A DNA stretch of 64,000 bases from JBJYIN01 sp046237015 (lineage in GTDB: Bacteria; Pseudomonadota; Gammaproteobacteria; Enterobacterales; Enterobacteriaceae), in NCBI RefSeq assembly GCF_046237015.1, contig NZ_JBJYIN010000014.1, positions 62,001 to 126,000 on the forward strand. Reading direction: 5' to 3'. A program made the position numbers and the translations under genes. The notes under the pieces are model-generated. The model ran no database searches. It saw only the letters and a program-made list of their open reading frames with translations, and was not told the origin of the DNA. Shown here in pieces: positions 34,930 through 44,853 of this stretch (its first letter is position 1; every line of letters begins with the position of its first letter).

Positions 34930-36795
34930 CTATTCCAGCCATTGGGTGATGCTGTGCTCAATGCCTTCTGCATCTAAGCCAAGATCGGCCCGCACTTCTT
35001 CCTGACTTCCCTGAGAAATGAACTGATCGGGTAGACCGAGGTTAAGCACTGGAATAGCAAGACGTTTCGCCATCAGAAATTCGTTCACGCCACTGCCTGC
35101 ACCGCCCATGATGGCGTTTTCCTCCAATGTGACAAACGAATGGTGCGTGGCAGACAGTTCCAAAATCAGCTCTTCATCCAGTGGTTTGACGAAGCGCATA
35201 TCCACGAGAGTAGCATTGAGATTATCCGCCGCTTGTTGTGCTTCAGGCAGTAGCACGCCAAAGTTAAGGATAGCGATATTTTCCCCCTGTCGGCGGGTGA
35301 TACCTTTACCGATGGGCAGTTCAGTCAGCGGCGTAAGTGTCGCGCCCGTACCGTTTCCTCGAGGATAGCGTACCGCTGTCGGACCTTTTTTGTAGTGGTA
35401 GCCGGTATGAAGCATCTGACGGCACTCGTTTTCATCGCTTGGTGTCATGATGACCATATTTGGGATGCAGCGTAAGAACGAGAGATCGAATGCACCCTGA
35501 TGGGTTTGCCCATCTGCACCGACGATGCCACTGCGATCGATGGCAAACAGGACTGGTAAGTTCTGAATCGCGACATCGTGAATAAGCTGATCGTAAGCAC
35601 GTTGTAAGAAGGTGGAATATATTGCGACAACCGGGTTATAGCCCCCGATAGCAAGGCCAGCGGCAAACGTCACCGCGTGTTGTTCAGCGATAGCAACATC
35701 AAAATACTGTTGCGGGTAGTCTTTGGAGAATTGCACCATACCCGCTCCCTCACGCATCGCGGGGGTAATGGCCATCAATTTACTGTCTTTTGCTGCGGTT
35801 TCCAGTAGCCACTGACCGAAAATTTTCGGGTAGCCGGGCAATGCGCCATCTTTACTTTTCGGCAATGTTCCGCTGGCGGGATCGAATTTTGGTACGGCAT
35901 GCCAACTGATAGGATCCTGTTCAGCAGGCGCGTAGCCTTTGCCCTTCTTCGTCATGATATGCAGTAATTGCGGGCCTTTCAGACTACGCATATTCTTCAG
36001 CGTATGGGCCAGCGCTTGTACATCATGACCATCCACTGGGCCAATATAATTAAACCCCAGTTCCTCGAATAGCGTACCGGGTACGACCATGCCTTTCAGG
36101 TGTTCTTCGGTGCGTTTCACCAGTTCTTTGATGGGAGGCAGACCGGATAAGACTTTTTTTCCACCTTCTCGCAGGCTGGCGTAGAGTTTTCCAGAGAGCA
36201 ATTGAGCCAGATGGTTATTTAGTGCACCGACATTTTCTGAAATCGACATCTCGTTGTCGTTGAGTACGACTAACAGATCGGAACGAATATCGCCTGCGTG
36301 ATTCATCGCTTCGAACGCCATACCTGCCGTGATCGCACCGTCGCCAATGACACATACGGTGCGTCGACCTTTTCCTTCACGCTCAGCGGCAACAGCAAGC
36401 CCTAGACCAGCGCTGATGGAGGTCGATGAGTGACCAACGCTGAGTACGTCGTATTCACTTTCATCCCGCCATGGGAAAGGGTGCAGACCGCCTTTTTGGC
36501 GAATGGTTGAAATACGATCGCGGCGTCCGGTCAGAATCTTATGCGGATAAGCCTGATGCCCCACGTCCCATACCAGATGATCAAAGGGAGTATTGTAGAC
36601 GTAATGCAGGGCAACGGTGAGCTCAACGGTACCTAATCCTGAGGCAAAATGGCCGCTTGAACGGCTAACGCTGTTCAGCAGGTATTGACGAAGTTCGTCA
36701 CACAGCTTCGGCAGGCTTTCTTTTGGCAACAGGCGAAGTTCATCGGGTGTTTCCACTATCGCCAGTGTGGGGTATTTCGCTGTATCAAAACGCAT
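34930..36795 (-). CDS. dxs: 1-deoxy-D-xylulose-5-phosphate synthase
   Basis: Thiamine-diphosphate enzyme that joins pyruvate and glyceraldehyde 3-phosphate, the first committed step of the MEP isoprenoid pathway. It has 621 residues. ThDP motif GDGAITAG...N (about 153-180), SSGHFASGLG near the N-terminus, catalytic Glu in IAEQHAVTFAAG, and transketolase C-domain GGAGSGVNEF are seen. The ATG at 36795 gives the family N-terminus (RFDTAKYPTLA); 36825 adds ten unsupported residues. It follows ispA by 148 bp. Confidence 0.96.
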   Translation of the reverse strand: MRFDTAKYPTLAIVETPDELRLLPKESLPKLCDELRQYLLNSVSRSSGHFASGLGTVELTVALHYVYNTPFDHLVWDVGHQAYPHKILTGRRDRISTIRQKGGLHPFPWRDESEYDVLSVGHSSTSISAGLGLAVAAEREGKGRRTVCVIGDGAITAGMAFEAMNHAGDIRSDLLVVLNDNEMSISENVGALNNHLAQLLSGKLYASLREGGKKVLSGLPPIKELVKRTEEHLKGMVVPGTLFEELGFNYIGPVDGHDVQALAHTLKNMRSLKGPQLLHIMTKKGKGYAPAEQDPISWHAVPKFDPASGTLPKSKDGALPGYPKIFGQWLLETAAKDSKLMAITPAMREGAGMVQFSKDYPQQYFDVAIAEQHAVTFAAGLAIGGYNPVVAIYSTFLQRAYDQLIHDVAIQNLPVLFAIDRSGIVGADGQTHQGAFDLSFLRCIPNMVIMTPSDENECRQMLHTGYHYKKGPTAVRYPRGNGTGATLTPLTELPIGKGITRRQGENIAILNFGVLLPEAQQAADNLNATLVDMRFVKPLDEELILELSATHHSFVTLEENAIMGGAGSGVNEFLMAKRLAIPVLNLGLPDQFISQGSQEEVRADLGLDAEGIEHSITQWLE

Positions 36796-36943
36796 TAGAG
36801 ACTCATTCAGAGGTTTTATACCCATTGTTTTCAGTTAGACACGGTTTACGATTTTTAATCTGAAGACAATAATTTATCTGCTCAGAATAGTCTGTTCGTC
36901 TGCCGTCTGTCGAAATTTATTGGATATAGGTTAATATTTATGA

Positions 36944-37855
36944 CTATTTATTGCGCTCAACGATGAAGCTTGCCAGCGCACGTAATGGCGCAATATCCAA
37001 TGGTGTTGCGCTGGATGCGACTAAATCGTCTAAAGACGCCAGAGATTCCTGATAAAGATCCCATGCTTTTTCACGCGCACATGCCAGCCCCAGTAAACCT
37101 GGATAGGTGCTTTTTCCCAACTGTTGATCGGCGCCTTGATGTTTACCCAATGTGGCGGTATCGCCTATCACATCTAAAATATCGTCCTGTACCTGAAAGG
37201 CCAGACCAATCGCGTTGGCATAACGGTCAAGGTAGGGCAATGCCATGCGCCCCTTCTCTCCGGCCGCCAGTGCTCCCAGTCTTACCGATGCTCGGATTAG
37301 CGCGCCGGTCTTATGACGGTGTATTTGTTCCAGTGCCGCCAGATCGACCTGATGACCTTCGGCTTCTAAATCCAGTGCCTGACCGCCACACATGCCTGCA
37401 ACACCGCTGGCCGTTGCCAGTTCAGACAGCATCGATAGTCGATCGCGATCGGAAACCTGCGGCATTGGCGCATCAGCCAAAATAGAAAATGCCAGCGTTT
37501 GCAGTGCGTCTCCGGCCAGAATAGCGCTGGCTTCGCCAAACTTGATATGGCAGGTTGGCTGACCACGTCGGAGATCGTCATCGTCCATCGCTGGCAGGTC
37601 ATCATGAATTAATGAATAGGCGTGAATACATTCCACCGCTGCCGCGGGGGCATCCAGGTTTTCCAGAGAAACGCCAAATAGTTCACCTGTGGTATAGACC
37701 AAAAATGGCCGTAACCGCTTTCCTCCTAACAATGAACCATACTCCATGGCATTCACCAGTGGACTACTCTGAAAGGGAAGGGCGCTAATATAGTGGCTCA
37801 ATGTACGGTTTGTGCGCTGATAGTGGGCGCTCAAGTGCTCTGAAAAATAGGCCAT
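36944..37855 (-). CDS. ispA: Farnesyl diphosphate synthase
   Basis: Short-chain trans-prenyltransferase that makes geranyl and farnesyl diphosphate. It has 303 residues. First Asp-rich motif DDLPAMDDDD and second DDILD are both intact, with GGKRLRPFL for diphosphate binding. It lies between xseB (3 bp upstream) and dxs, so the two isoprenoid genes are co-transcribed. Confidence 0.96.
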   Translation of the reverse strand: MAYFSEHLSAHYQRTNRTLSHYISALPFQSSPLVNAMEYGSLLGGKRLRPFLVYTTGELFGVSLENLDAPAAAVECIHAYSLIHDDLPAMDDDDLRRGQPTCHIKFGEASAILAGDALQTLAFSILADAPMPQVSDRDRLSMLSELATASGVAGMCGGQALDLEAEGHQVDLAALEQIHRHKTGALIRASVRLGALAAGEKGRMALPYLDRYANAIGLAFQVQDDILDVIGDTATLGKHQGADQQLGKSTYPGLLGLACAREKAWDLYQESLASLDDLVASSATPLDIAPLRALASFIVERNK

Positions 37856-37858
37856 AAT

Positions 37859-38101
37859 TTATTCACTATCCGGGGTAAATGGCGACAACGTCGCGTCAGG
37901 ATCGTCGTTGAGTAAAATTTGGACCCGCTGCTCTGCCTGCTGTAGCGTCTGTTGCCCCTGCCGTGCCAACTGTATCCCGTGTTCGAACGCATTCAGCGCT
38001 TCTTCTAACGGCAGCTCGCCCGATTCCAGTCGGGTAACGATTTTTTCCAATTCGTTTAGTGAATTTTCAAAGCTGATGGGCAGCTCTGTTTTCTTAGGCA
38101 T
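37859..38101 (-). CDS. xseB: Exonuclease VII small subunit
   Basis: 80-residue helical subunit of the single-strand-specific exonuclease VII. Recognised by FENSLNELEKIVTRLESGELPLEEALNAFE and QQAEQRVQILL. The start is ATG at 38101, matching E. coli (MPKK). The frame stays open upstream, and the 18 bp containing the ribosome site and the start are present twice in tandem (38101-38136), the outer copy with ATT in place of ATG. Confidence 0.95.
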   Translation of the reverse strand: MPKKTELPISFENSLNELEKIVTRLESGELPLEEALNAFEHGIQLARQGQQTLQQAEQRVQILLNDDPDATLSPFTPDSE

Positions 38102-38136
38102 AGGTATTAAATCCTGAATAGGTATTAAATCCTGAG
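38101..38136 (-). repeat. 18-bp tandem duplication of the xseB translation start
   Basis: TAGGTATTAAATCCTGAA (38101-38118) followed by TAGGTATTAAATCCTGAG (38119-38136). On the coding strand each copy reads CAGGA, 9 bases, then ATG (inner, used) or ATT (outer). Confidence 0.9.
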
Positions 38137-38443
38137 TTGTACGCTGTTGCGTTTCGTCATCCACGGATGAGCACACAAGTATACGGTCAAAGCGTATCGT
38201 AAATCTTCATATCCTTCTTGTTTGACGCTACAAGAATGGCGCAAATACCGAATCAGGCGCATGATGATTTTTCACGCCCTGTCACACCGCATCGTCAATT
38301 ACTTTGGGTATACATGATGGTATACTCCGCCGCCTGGATGCTATTGGTAACATCGTCTATAGATGCCGAGGTTACCAATAACGTGATTTTAGCGCTCAGG
38401 GTAAATTTATTTACATCTTTCTGACCAAGTAACGACAGCCACC
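38137..38443. other. Divergent promoter region xseB-thiI
   Basis: About 305 bp with no gene. It must carry promoters in both directions. A GGTATACT-like -10 for thiI lies near 38320-38330. Nothing else recognised. Confidence 0.4.
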
Positions 38444-39892
38444 ATGAAGTTTATCATTAAATTGTTCCCGGAAATCACTATCAAGAGCCAATCTGTGCGG
38501 TTGCGCTTTATCAAAATATTAACCGGTAACATCCGCAACGTATTAAAGCACTATGATGAAACGTTGGCGGTTGTCCGTCACTGGGATCATATCGAGGTTC
38601 GAGCAAAAGAAGAAAGTCAGCGCGATGTTATTCGCGATGCGTTGACACGTATTCCCGGTATTCATCATATTCTCGATGTTGAAGACCGAAGCTATACCGA
38701 TGTTCACGATATTTTTGAACAGACGCTGGCGCTGTATCGTGAACAACTTGACGGAAAATCGTTTTGTGTACGAGTAAAACGCCGGGGTAAACACGATTTT
38801 AGTTCTCAGGATGTTGAACGTTATGTCGGCGGCGGACTGAATCAACATATTGAGACGGCACGTGTGAATCTGACTTCGCCACAAGTTACTGTTCATCTGG
38901 AAATCGATCAGGATCGTTTGCTGCTGATTAACGCCCGTTATGAAGGTATCGGTGGCTTTCCAATCGGTACACAAGAGGACGTGTTATCGCTGATATCGGG
39001 CGGGTTCGATTCCAGCGTATCCAGCTATATGCTGATGCGTCGAGGTTGTCGCGTCCATTACTGCTTTTTTAACTTGGGCGGTGCTGCGCATGAAATTGGT
39101 GTTAAGCAGGTCGCTCATTATTTATGGCAGCGTTATGGTAGCTCACATCGGGTGCGTTTTATCGCGATTGATTTCGAACCGGTCGTCGGTGAGATTCTGG
39201 AAAAAGTCGATGATGGTCAGATGGGTGTGGTCCTGAAAAGAATGATGGTTCGCGCAGCGTCTCAGATGGCCGAACGCTATGGTGTTCAGGCACTGGTTAC
39301 GGGGGAAGCGCTTGGTCAGGTTTCCAGCCAGACGTTGACTAACTTGCGTTTGATTGACAATGCCTCTGATACGCTCATTTTACGCCCGCTGATTTCGCAT
39401 GATAAAGAACACATTATCAAGCAGGCGCGTGTGCTGGGTACGGAAGATTTTGCGAAAACGATGCCGGAATATTGCGGTGTAATCTCAAAAAGCCCAACGG
39501 TAAAAGCGGTGAAATCAAAAATTGAGGCGGAAGAAAGCCACTTTGATTTCTCGATTTTAGATCGCGTTGTCAGTGAAGCCCGCAATATTGATATTCGTGA
39601 TATTGCCGAACAAACCCGGCAGGACGTTGTTGAAGTTGAAACAGTAGTGGCATTTTCGCCAACGGATGTATTACTGGATATTCGTGCGCCGGATGAACAG
39701 GAAGATAAACCACTGTCTCTGACTGATATTTCCGTTAAGGCGCTACCGTTCTATAAACTCAGTACGCAGTTCGGTGATTTGGATCAGAGCAAGACCTACC
39801 TGCTTTATTGTGAACGAGGCGTCATGAGTCGTTTACAAGCGCTTTATCTGCGTGAGCAAGGGTTTACTAACGTAAAAGTTTACCGTCCATAA
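38444..39892 (+). CDS. thiI: tRNA 4-thiouridine synthase / thiazole sulfur carrier ThiI
   Basis: Adenylates uridine 8 of tRNA and inserts sulfur; also feeds sulfur to thiamine thiazole. It has 482 residues. N-terminal ferredoxin-like and THUMP domains (about 1-165), PP-loop SGGFDSSVSSY near 183, and a C-terminal rhodanese domain with the persulfide Cys456 (YCERGVMS), the same number as in E. coli. Cys344 is in EYCGV. Followed by a terminator. Confidence 0.97.
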   Translation: MKFIIKLFPEITIKSQSVRLRFIKILTGNIRNVLKHYDETLAVVRHWDHIEVRAKEESQRDVIRDALTRIPGIHHILDVEDRSYTDVHDIFEQTLALYREQLDGKSFCVRVKRRGKHDFSSQDVERYVGGGLNQHIETARVNLTSPQVTVHLEIDQDRLLLINARYEGIGGFPIGTQEDVLSLISGGFDSSVSSYMLMRRGCRVHYCFFNLGGAAHEIGVKQVAHYLWQRYGSSHRVRFIAIDFEPVVGEILEKVDDGQMGVVLKRMMVRAASQMAERYGVQALVTGEALGQVSSQTLTNLRLIDNASDTLILRPLISHDKEHIIKQARVLGTEDFAKTMPEYCGVISKSPTVKAVKSKIEAEESHFDFSILDRVVSEARNIDIRDIAEQTRQDVVEVETVVAFSPTDVLLDIRAPDEQEDKPLSLTDISVKALPFYKLSTQFGDLDQSKTYLLYCERGVMSRLQALYLREQGFTNVKVYRP

Positions 39893-39898
39893 CCCTGT

Positions 39899-39924
39899 GC
39901 AAAAGGCGCGAAAGCGCCTTTTGC
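39899..39924. terminator. Bidirectional terminator after thiI
   Basis: GCAAAAGGCGC (39899-39909), loop GAAA, GCGCCTTTTGC (39914-39924). Perfect 11-bp stem with a stable tetraloop. Confidence 0.8.
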
Positions 39925-39966
39925 TGCCAGAAATTAAGCATTTGCAGACGTGCAGCCCTTCGCTAT

Positions 39967-40569
39967 TTATCCGCGAGACTCATCCCGATAGTTGTAAATA
40001 CCTGGCGGTAATATTAATTGTGCAGCCACTTCCGCTGCTTTTTCTTTACCCAGTAACAGGTCAATGATTTTAAGGGCGAAATCCATACTGGTTCCCGGCC
40101 CCTGCGTTGTGAGCAGGTTGACGCGTGGATCGTAAACGACGCGTTTATCCATCCACTTTTCGGGAGAAATGTTATTTTTTAGATCAGGATATCCGGTCAT
40201 ATTCCCTACGGGAAAAAGCTGGTGGTATTCAAGCACGATGGCTGGCGTCGCACACATAGCGGCCACGATTTTACCGTCCTGATTAGCCTGGCGAATGCAT
40301 TCAACTAATACGGGGCTATTTCGAAAATACTCGGCTCCTTTCAATCCACCGGGTAATACCAGCGCGTCGAAATGAGAGTCTGCAACTTCCGTCAAGGGCG
40401 CATCTGCGATTAAGCGAACGCCACGAGAGCAAACGATCTCCAGATTTCCGTCACTAGCGACGCTGGCAAGTGTGACCTCGATTCCTGCTCGTACCAGCAA
40501 ATCGATGGTTGTCACCGCTTCGGTTTCTTCACTACCAGGAGCCAGACACACCAGCACCGATGCGTTCAT
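39967..40569 (-). CDS. yajL: DJ-1/PfpI family protein YajL (protein/nucleotide deglycase)
   Basis: Homologue of human DJ-1; reported chaperone and deglycase activity against oxidative and glyoxal stress. It has 200 residues from the ATG at 40569, which gives the E. coli-like N-terminus (VLVCLAPGSEETEAV). The ATG at 40575 is too close to the AAGGA ribosome site. Nucleophile Cys106 is in AAMCATPA, with Glu15-16 in GSEETEA. It overlaps panE by 38 bp, the same overlap style as in E. coli. Confidence 0.93.
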   Translation of the reverse strand: MNASVLVCLAPGSEETEAVTTIDLLVRAGIEVTLASVASDGNLEIVCSRGVRLIADAPLTEVADSHFDALVLPGGLKGAEYFRNSPVLVECIRQANQDGKIVAAMCATPAIVLEYHQLFPVGNMTGYPDLKNNISPEKWMDKRVVYDPRVNLLTTQGPGTSMDFALKIIDLLLGKEKAAEVAAQLILPPGIYNYRDESRG

Positions 40570-41440
40570 ATTCATTTTCCTTGCGCTTTATTAATTCAAA
40601 AAGCTGACTGTTTTCGGGTAATGCCAAACCGTGGGTTCTGGCTCGACGTAACAAATAGCCCGTAATGTAGTCGATCTCGGTATGGCGCTGCGCCATGATA
40701 TCCTGCAACATTGATGAGGTATTGGCTGCTGTATTCTGGATCACTTGTTCAACATAGTGCTGTAGTGTGTCATGTGATGTATGGAACCCCTCACGAACCA
40801 TGACGTCGGCAACTTCCTGGCAAAGCGTTGAGATTTTTTCTGGGTACGCCAGCAACTCACCATTTGTACAGCGATGGATCGCCGTCAACGGATTGATAAC
40901 ACAGTTTGCGGCCAGTTTTAGCCAGCAGGTTGCGGCAATATTATTATGCCAGGCGACATCTGGGAGCGCTTGATGTAGAACCTCTGCAAAATGGCTCTGC
41001 TGATCGCTATCACTAATGGAACCAATATGGGTAGTGCCGGATGCCACATGCACGACCGTGGTTGCATCACGGCGTGCGGCATGAGTGGTAATGCCAATAA
41101 TTAAGGGTTGCTTGTGTGGTGGCAGCTCTTCAGTCGTGCCCATGCCATTATGTAACAGTAAAAGGGTGCAACGCGGGCTGAGCTGTGGCAATAACGCCGT
41201 GACGGCATCAGAAACCTGCCAGGCTTTTAATGTCACCAGTAATAATTCGCTTTGCGCCAAATGATCGGGATCGTTCGCCGTCAGGTTCAGGTTACAGTGT
41301 TGCCCATTCAGCATTGTGACATTGACAGGGCAGAACGGTTGTGGGATGCGTAGCCATCCTTGAACGTCATGTCCTTGTTGATGCAAGGCTGCGAGCCACA
41401 ACTGGCCGAGCGCGCCGCAACCAAGAACGGTAATTTTCAT
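40532..41440 (-). CDS. panE: 2-dehydropantoate 2-reductase
   Basis: NADPH-dependent reductase that makes pantoate for coenzyme A. It has 302 residues. N-terminal Rossmann motif GCGALG (residues 7-12), LKAWQV with the active-site Lys, the catalytic Lys/Asn block WLKLAANCVINPLTA and the C-terminal Glu in RHTEIDYITGYL are present. Upstream gene of the panE-yajL pair. Confidence 0.95.
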   Translation of the reverse strand: MKITVLGCGALGQLWLAALHQQGHDVQGWLRIPQPFCPVNVTMLNGQHCNLNLTANDPDHLAQSELLLVTLKAWQVSDAVTALLPQLSPRCTLLLLHNGMGTTEELPPHKQPLIIGITTHAARRDATTVVHVASGTTHIGSISDSDQQSHFAEVLHQALPDVAWHNNIAATCWLKLAANCVINPLTAIHRCTNGELLAYPEKISTLCQEVADVMVREGFHTSHDTLQHYVEQVIQNTAANTSSMLQDIMAQRHTEIDYITGYLLRRARTHGLALPENSQLFELIKRKENEYERIGAGVSGSW

Positions 41441-41655
41441 TTGACTCTCCCTTTGTGAGTGATACCAGCCTCGTCGTGCTGGTATCGGTCGTTAGCGACC
41501 ATCATTTGCATCAATATCCATTGATACTTGTTATCTTCCAGGTTGTCAGTAGAGTAAAGTCTGAACGCAATAAGTCTGATAGCGACTCGCATTTTATTTA
41601 TAACAACGTAGTGGTTATCATGCTGGCCAGGTCAAACTTGTCAGGAGAACAAATT

Positions 41656-42147
41656 ATGCCATCTTTCGATATTGTTTCGGAAATTGATATGCAGGAAGTC
41701 CGGAATGCGGTGGAAAATGCGACGCGAGAACTGAGTACTCGTTGGGATTTTCGTAATGTTCCAGCTAGCTTTGAACTGAATGAAAAGTCACAAAGCATTA
41801 AGGCGATCAGTGAATCAGATTTTCAGGTTCAACAATTGATCGATATCCTGCGTGAAAAACTGGTAAAACGTGGTATCGAAGGCGGCTCGCTGGAGATCCC
41901 TGAGGAAATGGAACATAGCGGTAAAACCTATAGCGTTGAAGCTAAATTGAAGCAAGGTATCGAAAGTTCGCTGGCGAAAAAAATCGTGAAACTGATTAAA
42001 GACAGCAAACTGAAAGTACAGGCACAAATTCAGGGTGAACAGATTCGCGTGACCGGAAAATCGCGTGATGATTTGCAAGGTGCGATGGCGCTGGTACGCG
42101 GTGCCGATTTAGGCCAGCCATTCCAGTTCAATAATTTCCGCGATTAA
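41656..42147 (+). CDS. yajQ: YajQ family nucleotide-binding protein
   Basis: 163-residue protein with two ferredoxin-like domains. The Xanthomonas homologue binds cyclic di-GMP. Recognised by MPSFDIVSEID, TRWDFRN at about 30, LRGIDLGQPFQF-like C-terminus (here VRGADLGQPFQFNNFRD). The ATG at 41656 has AGGAG 9 bp upstream; an open frame reaching 41455 has no family match and is not used. Confidence 0.95.
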   Translation: MPSFDIVSEIDMQEVRNAVENATRELSTRWDFRNVPASFELNEKSQSIKAISESDFQVQQLIDILREKLVKRGIEGGSLEIPEEMEHSGKTYSVEAKLKQGIESSLAKKIVKLIKDSKLKVQAQIQGEQIRVTGKSRDDLQGAMALVRGADLGQPFQFNNFRD

Positions 42148-42209
42148 TACGATTACAGGCGCGTAAAAACGGATTAGAGGTTGCAGACAAACCTCGACCC
42201 TCCTTCTTC

Positions 42210-42240
42210 ATCCCCATCCCTGCGCAGATGGGGATTTTTC
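42210..42240. terminator. Terminator between convergent yajQ and yajR
   Basis: ATCCCCATC (42210-42218) / GATGGGGAT (42227-42235), followed by TTTTC. Confidence 0.8.
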
Positions 42241-42391
42241 TTTCAGATGATGCGTTGATACCAGAAAGGTTTCTGTCTGCGCAGGAATGATGAGTTTTCC
42301 GTCGAGGCTGCAAATAACTGCATCGTCGAAAATAACTACGTTATTGCAAGTCGCTATGTTGTCACCAGTCTGAGCCCAGTAAAATTCATGT

Positions 42392-43756
42392 TTAGAGTGC
42401 GCTGACCCATTCTTCTAATTGCTTTCTACTGGTCTTTTTATTGTCGATTTTAACGTATGCACTGTATTCATCGGGTACGATAACGACGTCAGCCACGCCT
42501 GGCTGTGTGCGTATTTTTTTCTCAAACTCGCTATCGTTCAAAGCCAAATCGGAAAGTGTAATTCTCAGGCTGCTTAGGTACGGCGGTTCCTGCATGGTAA
42601 AACCGACCAACAACCAGATAGCGGCAATGCTGGTGCCGGCGATAAACACGACAGATGCGCCGTACAGTTCGAACAAACCGCCACCCAGACTGCCACCTAT
42701 CGCGACACCGAGAAATTGTGTTGTTGAATAAATGCCCATTGCCGTACCTTTATACCCGGTAGGTGATTCTTTGCTGATAAGCGACGGCAGCAGTGCTTCC
42801 ATCACGTTAAATGCCAGGAAGAATAATTGTATGCCGAGAATAATCTGCCAGAGATGGTTTTCTGCCTGCCATAGCACCCATTCTGCGGCGATAAGCACAG
42901 CGATACAGCCGACGAATACCTGTTTCATTCGTCGTTTTAACTCGGCATAAATGATAAAAGGAACAACGCCAGCGAAAGATATCAGCATGGTTACCAGATA
43001 CACTTTCCAATGATCCTGCGGTAATACACCTGCACTTTCCAGCACGCGTGGTAGCGCGACGAAACTGGACATGAGCAGGATGTGTAAACACATGATGCCG
43101 AAATTCAGCTTTAACAATCTGCTGTTCGTCAGAACTTTATGGAAACTACCCTGAACGATAGCGGATTCTCGATTAAGGATATGCGCTGGGGCATTCGGGA
43201 TCAGGGTAATAGTGATAAATATGCCTATCAGGGATAAAAGAGTGATCCCCCAAAACAACGCCTGTAAACCAAATGCGTGTGTAACGATCGGGCCAACGAC
43301 CATGGCGATAGCAAAGGTGACGCCAAAACTGACGCCGATAAATGCCATCGCTTTGGTGCGATTCTGTTCGCGTGTCAGGTCTGAAAGCAATGCCATGACG
43401 GCTGCGGATATTGCACCGGATCCCTGTAAGGCTCGGCCAAGAATGATTCCCCAAATTGAATCACTGAGGGCGGCAATTGCACTCCCCAACGCAAAAATCA
43501 GTAATCCGCCAACGATTAATGGTTTCCTGCCAACACGATCTGATAGCAGCCCAAATGGAATCTGAAAAATGGCCTGCATCAGGCCATAAATACCGATCGC
43601 AATACCAATCAGTGTTTCACTGGCTCCTTGCAGTGCCATGCCGTAAGTGGTCAGTACTGGCAATACCATAAACATGCCGAGCATGCGTAGCGAGAAAACT
43701 GCCCCTAATCCCCATGTGGCGCGCAACTCACCGGGTGTCATTTTATTATCGTTCAT
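42392..43756 (-). CDS. yajR: Major facilitator transporter YajR
   Basis: Inner-membrane MFS protein of 454 residues, E. coli length, with 12 helices. MFS motif A between TM2 and TM3 is GLLSDRVGRKPLI. After TM12 comes the soluble ferredoxin-like YAM domain (about 388-454) that marks YajR, with TQPGVADVVIVPDEYSAYVKI. The substrate is unknown. It precedes cyoE as in E. coli. Confidence 0.93.
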   Translation of the reverse strand: MNDNKMTPGELRATWGLGAVFSLRMLGMFMVLPVLTTYGMALQGASETLIGIAIGIYGLMQAIFQIPFGLLSDRVGRKPLIVGGLLIFALGSAIAALSDSIWGIILGRALQGSGAISAAVMALLSDLTREQNRTKAMAFIGVSFGVTFAIAMVVGPIVTHAFGLQALFWGITLLSLIGIFITITLIPNAPAHILNRESAIVQGSFHKVLTNSRLLKLNFGIMCLHILLMSSFVALPRVLESAGVLPQDHWKVYLVTMLISFAGVVPFIIYAELKRRMKQVFVGCIAVLIAAEWVLWQAENHLWQIILGIQLFFLAFNVMEALLPSLISKESPTGYKGTAMGIYSTTQFLGVAIGGSLGGGLFELYGASVVFIAGTSIAAIWLLVGFTMQEPPYLSSLRITLSDLALNDSEFEKKIRTQPGVADVVIVPDEYSAYVKIDNKKTSRKQLEEWVSAL

Positions 43757-43875
43757 TCATACCTCTGAAAGCTGTTGCGCCATTCTAGTGTGTTACCCCA
43801 TACCCGTAAATCTACCCAAGAGTAAACGAGGGTTTGGCTACGTTATTTAGCGGTAGGGAAGGGGGGAATAAAAGA

Positions 43876-43901
43876 AAAACAAGCGGAGATCCGCTTGTTT
43901 T
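43876..43901 (-). terminator. Terminator of the cyo operon
   Basis: AAAACAAGCGG (43876-43886), loop AGAT, CCGCTTGTTTT (43891-43901). On the minus strand it is followed by TTCTTTTATT; it lies 48 bp after the cyoE stop. Confidence 0.85.
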
Positions 43902-43948
43902 ACATAGAGATGTGATGCTGAGCTATATCTGGCATGAAAACATGCAAA

Positions 43949-44839
43949 TTAACGCAGGTAGGTTAGCAATGCTTCATGCGCTGGTGCCATGGAGTCAACA
44001 GACATCATCACACTCAGCGAGGTGATGGCGACGATGGAAAACACAAACAGTTTTCTGGCCCATACGCGATCATCATTGGCGTTTTTATAACCTGATAACG
44101 CCATTCCCAGCCACCATACGCTTACCGCTGCGGCAACGACCAGGTATTTATAGCCAGCGTAGCCACCTAAAGACAGCATTAACGTGGCAATCATAAACGC
44201 AAGAATATAAAGCGTAATATGATTTTTCGCGACGGAAATACCTTTAACAACAGGCAACACAGGAATATTGGCAGCCTGATAATCTTTGAAACGGAAAATG
44301 GCAATCGCATAGGAATGAGGCATCTGCCACAGGCTGAAAATCAGCAGTAGAATCAGCGCACCTGCATCAAACTGGTTACTGACTGCACAATAGCCGATAA
44401 CCGGTGGCGCAGCGCCAGACAGGCTACCAATCAATGTGCCATAAACCGAATGGCGCTTCATATACAGGCTATAAACACCGACATAAACCACAAACCCCAT
44501 CACCGCTAGCCACATGGCCAGCGGGTTGGCTGCGATATAGAGCAGTGCGAAGCCTGCAATACCCAGCAATGAAGCGTAAACCAGCGTTACCTTCAGTGAA
44601 ATCAGCCCCTTTACCAGGACGCGATTCTTGGTTCTCTCCATTTTTTTATCGATATCGCGGTCAATCACGTTGTTAAACACACAACCAGACGCAACGACCA
44701 GCGATACCCCAACGAGGGTGGCGAGAAACAGTGGATAATCAATGCTGCCTTGAGCAGCAAGGAGAAATCCGCCGATAACAGAAATTAGATTACCAAAAAT
44801 AATTCCTGGTTTAGTGACTTGCAGGTATTGCTTAATCAT
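43949..44839 (-). CDS. cyoE: Protoheme IX farnesyltransferase (heme O synthase)
   Basis: UbiA-type membrane prenyltransferase that makes heme O for the quinol oxidase, using the farnesyl diphosphate produced by IspA. It has 296 residues with about nine helices. Two Asp-rich motifs: NNVIDRDIDKKMERTKNR and the second loop (FRFKDYQAANIPVLP). Last gene of cyoABCDE, 14 bp after cyoD. Confidence 0.96.
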   Translation of the reverse strand: MIKQYLQVTKPGIIFGNLISVIGGFLLAAQGSIDYPLFLATLVGVSLVVASGCVFNNVIDRDIDKKMERTKNRVLVKGLISLKVTLVYASLLGIAGFALLYIAANPLAMWLAVMGFVVYVGVYSLYMKRHSVYGTLIGSLSGAAPPVIGYCAVSNQFDAGALILLLIFSLWQMPHSYAIAIFRFKDYQAANIPVLPVVKGISVAKNHITLYILAFMIATLMLSLGGYAGYKYLVVAAAVSVWWLGMALSGYKNANDDRVWARKLFVFSIVAITSLSVMMSVDSMAPAHEALLTYLR

Positions 44840-44853
44840 CTTTTACGGCTCTG

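Noticed and set aside
41455..41655. 67-residue N-terminal extension of YajQ
   Set aside because: YajQ proteins start at MPSFDIVSE; the ATG at 41656 has a strong AGGAG site.
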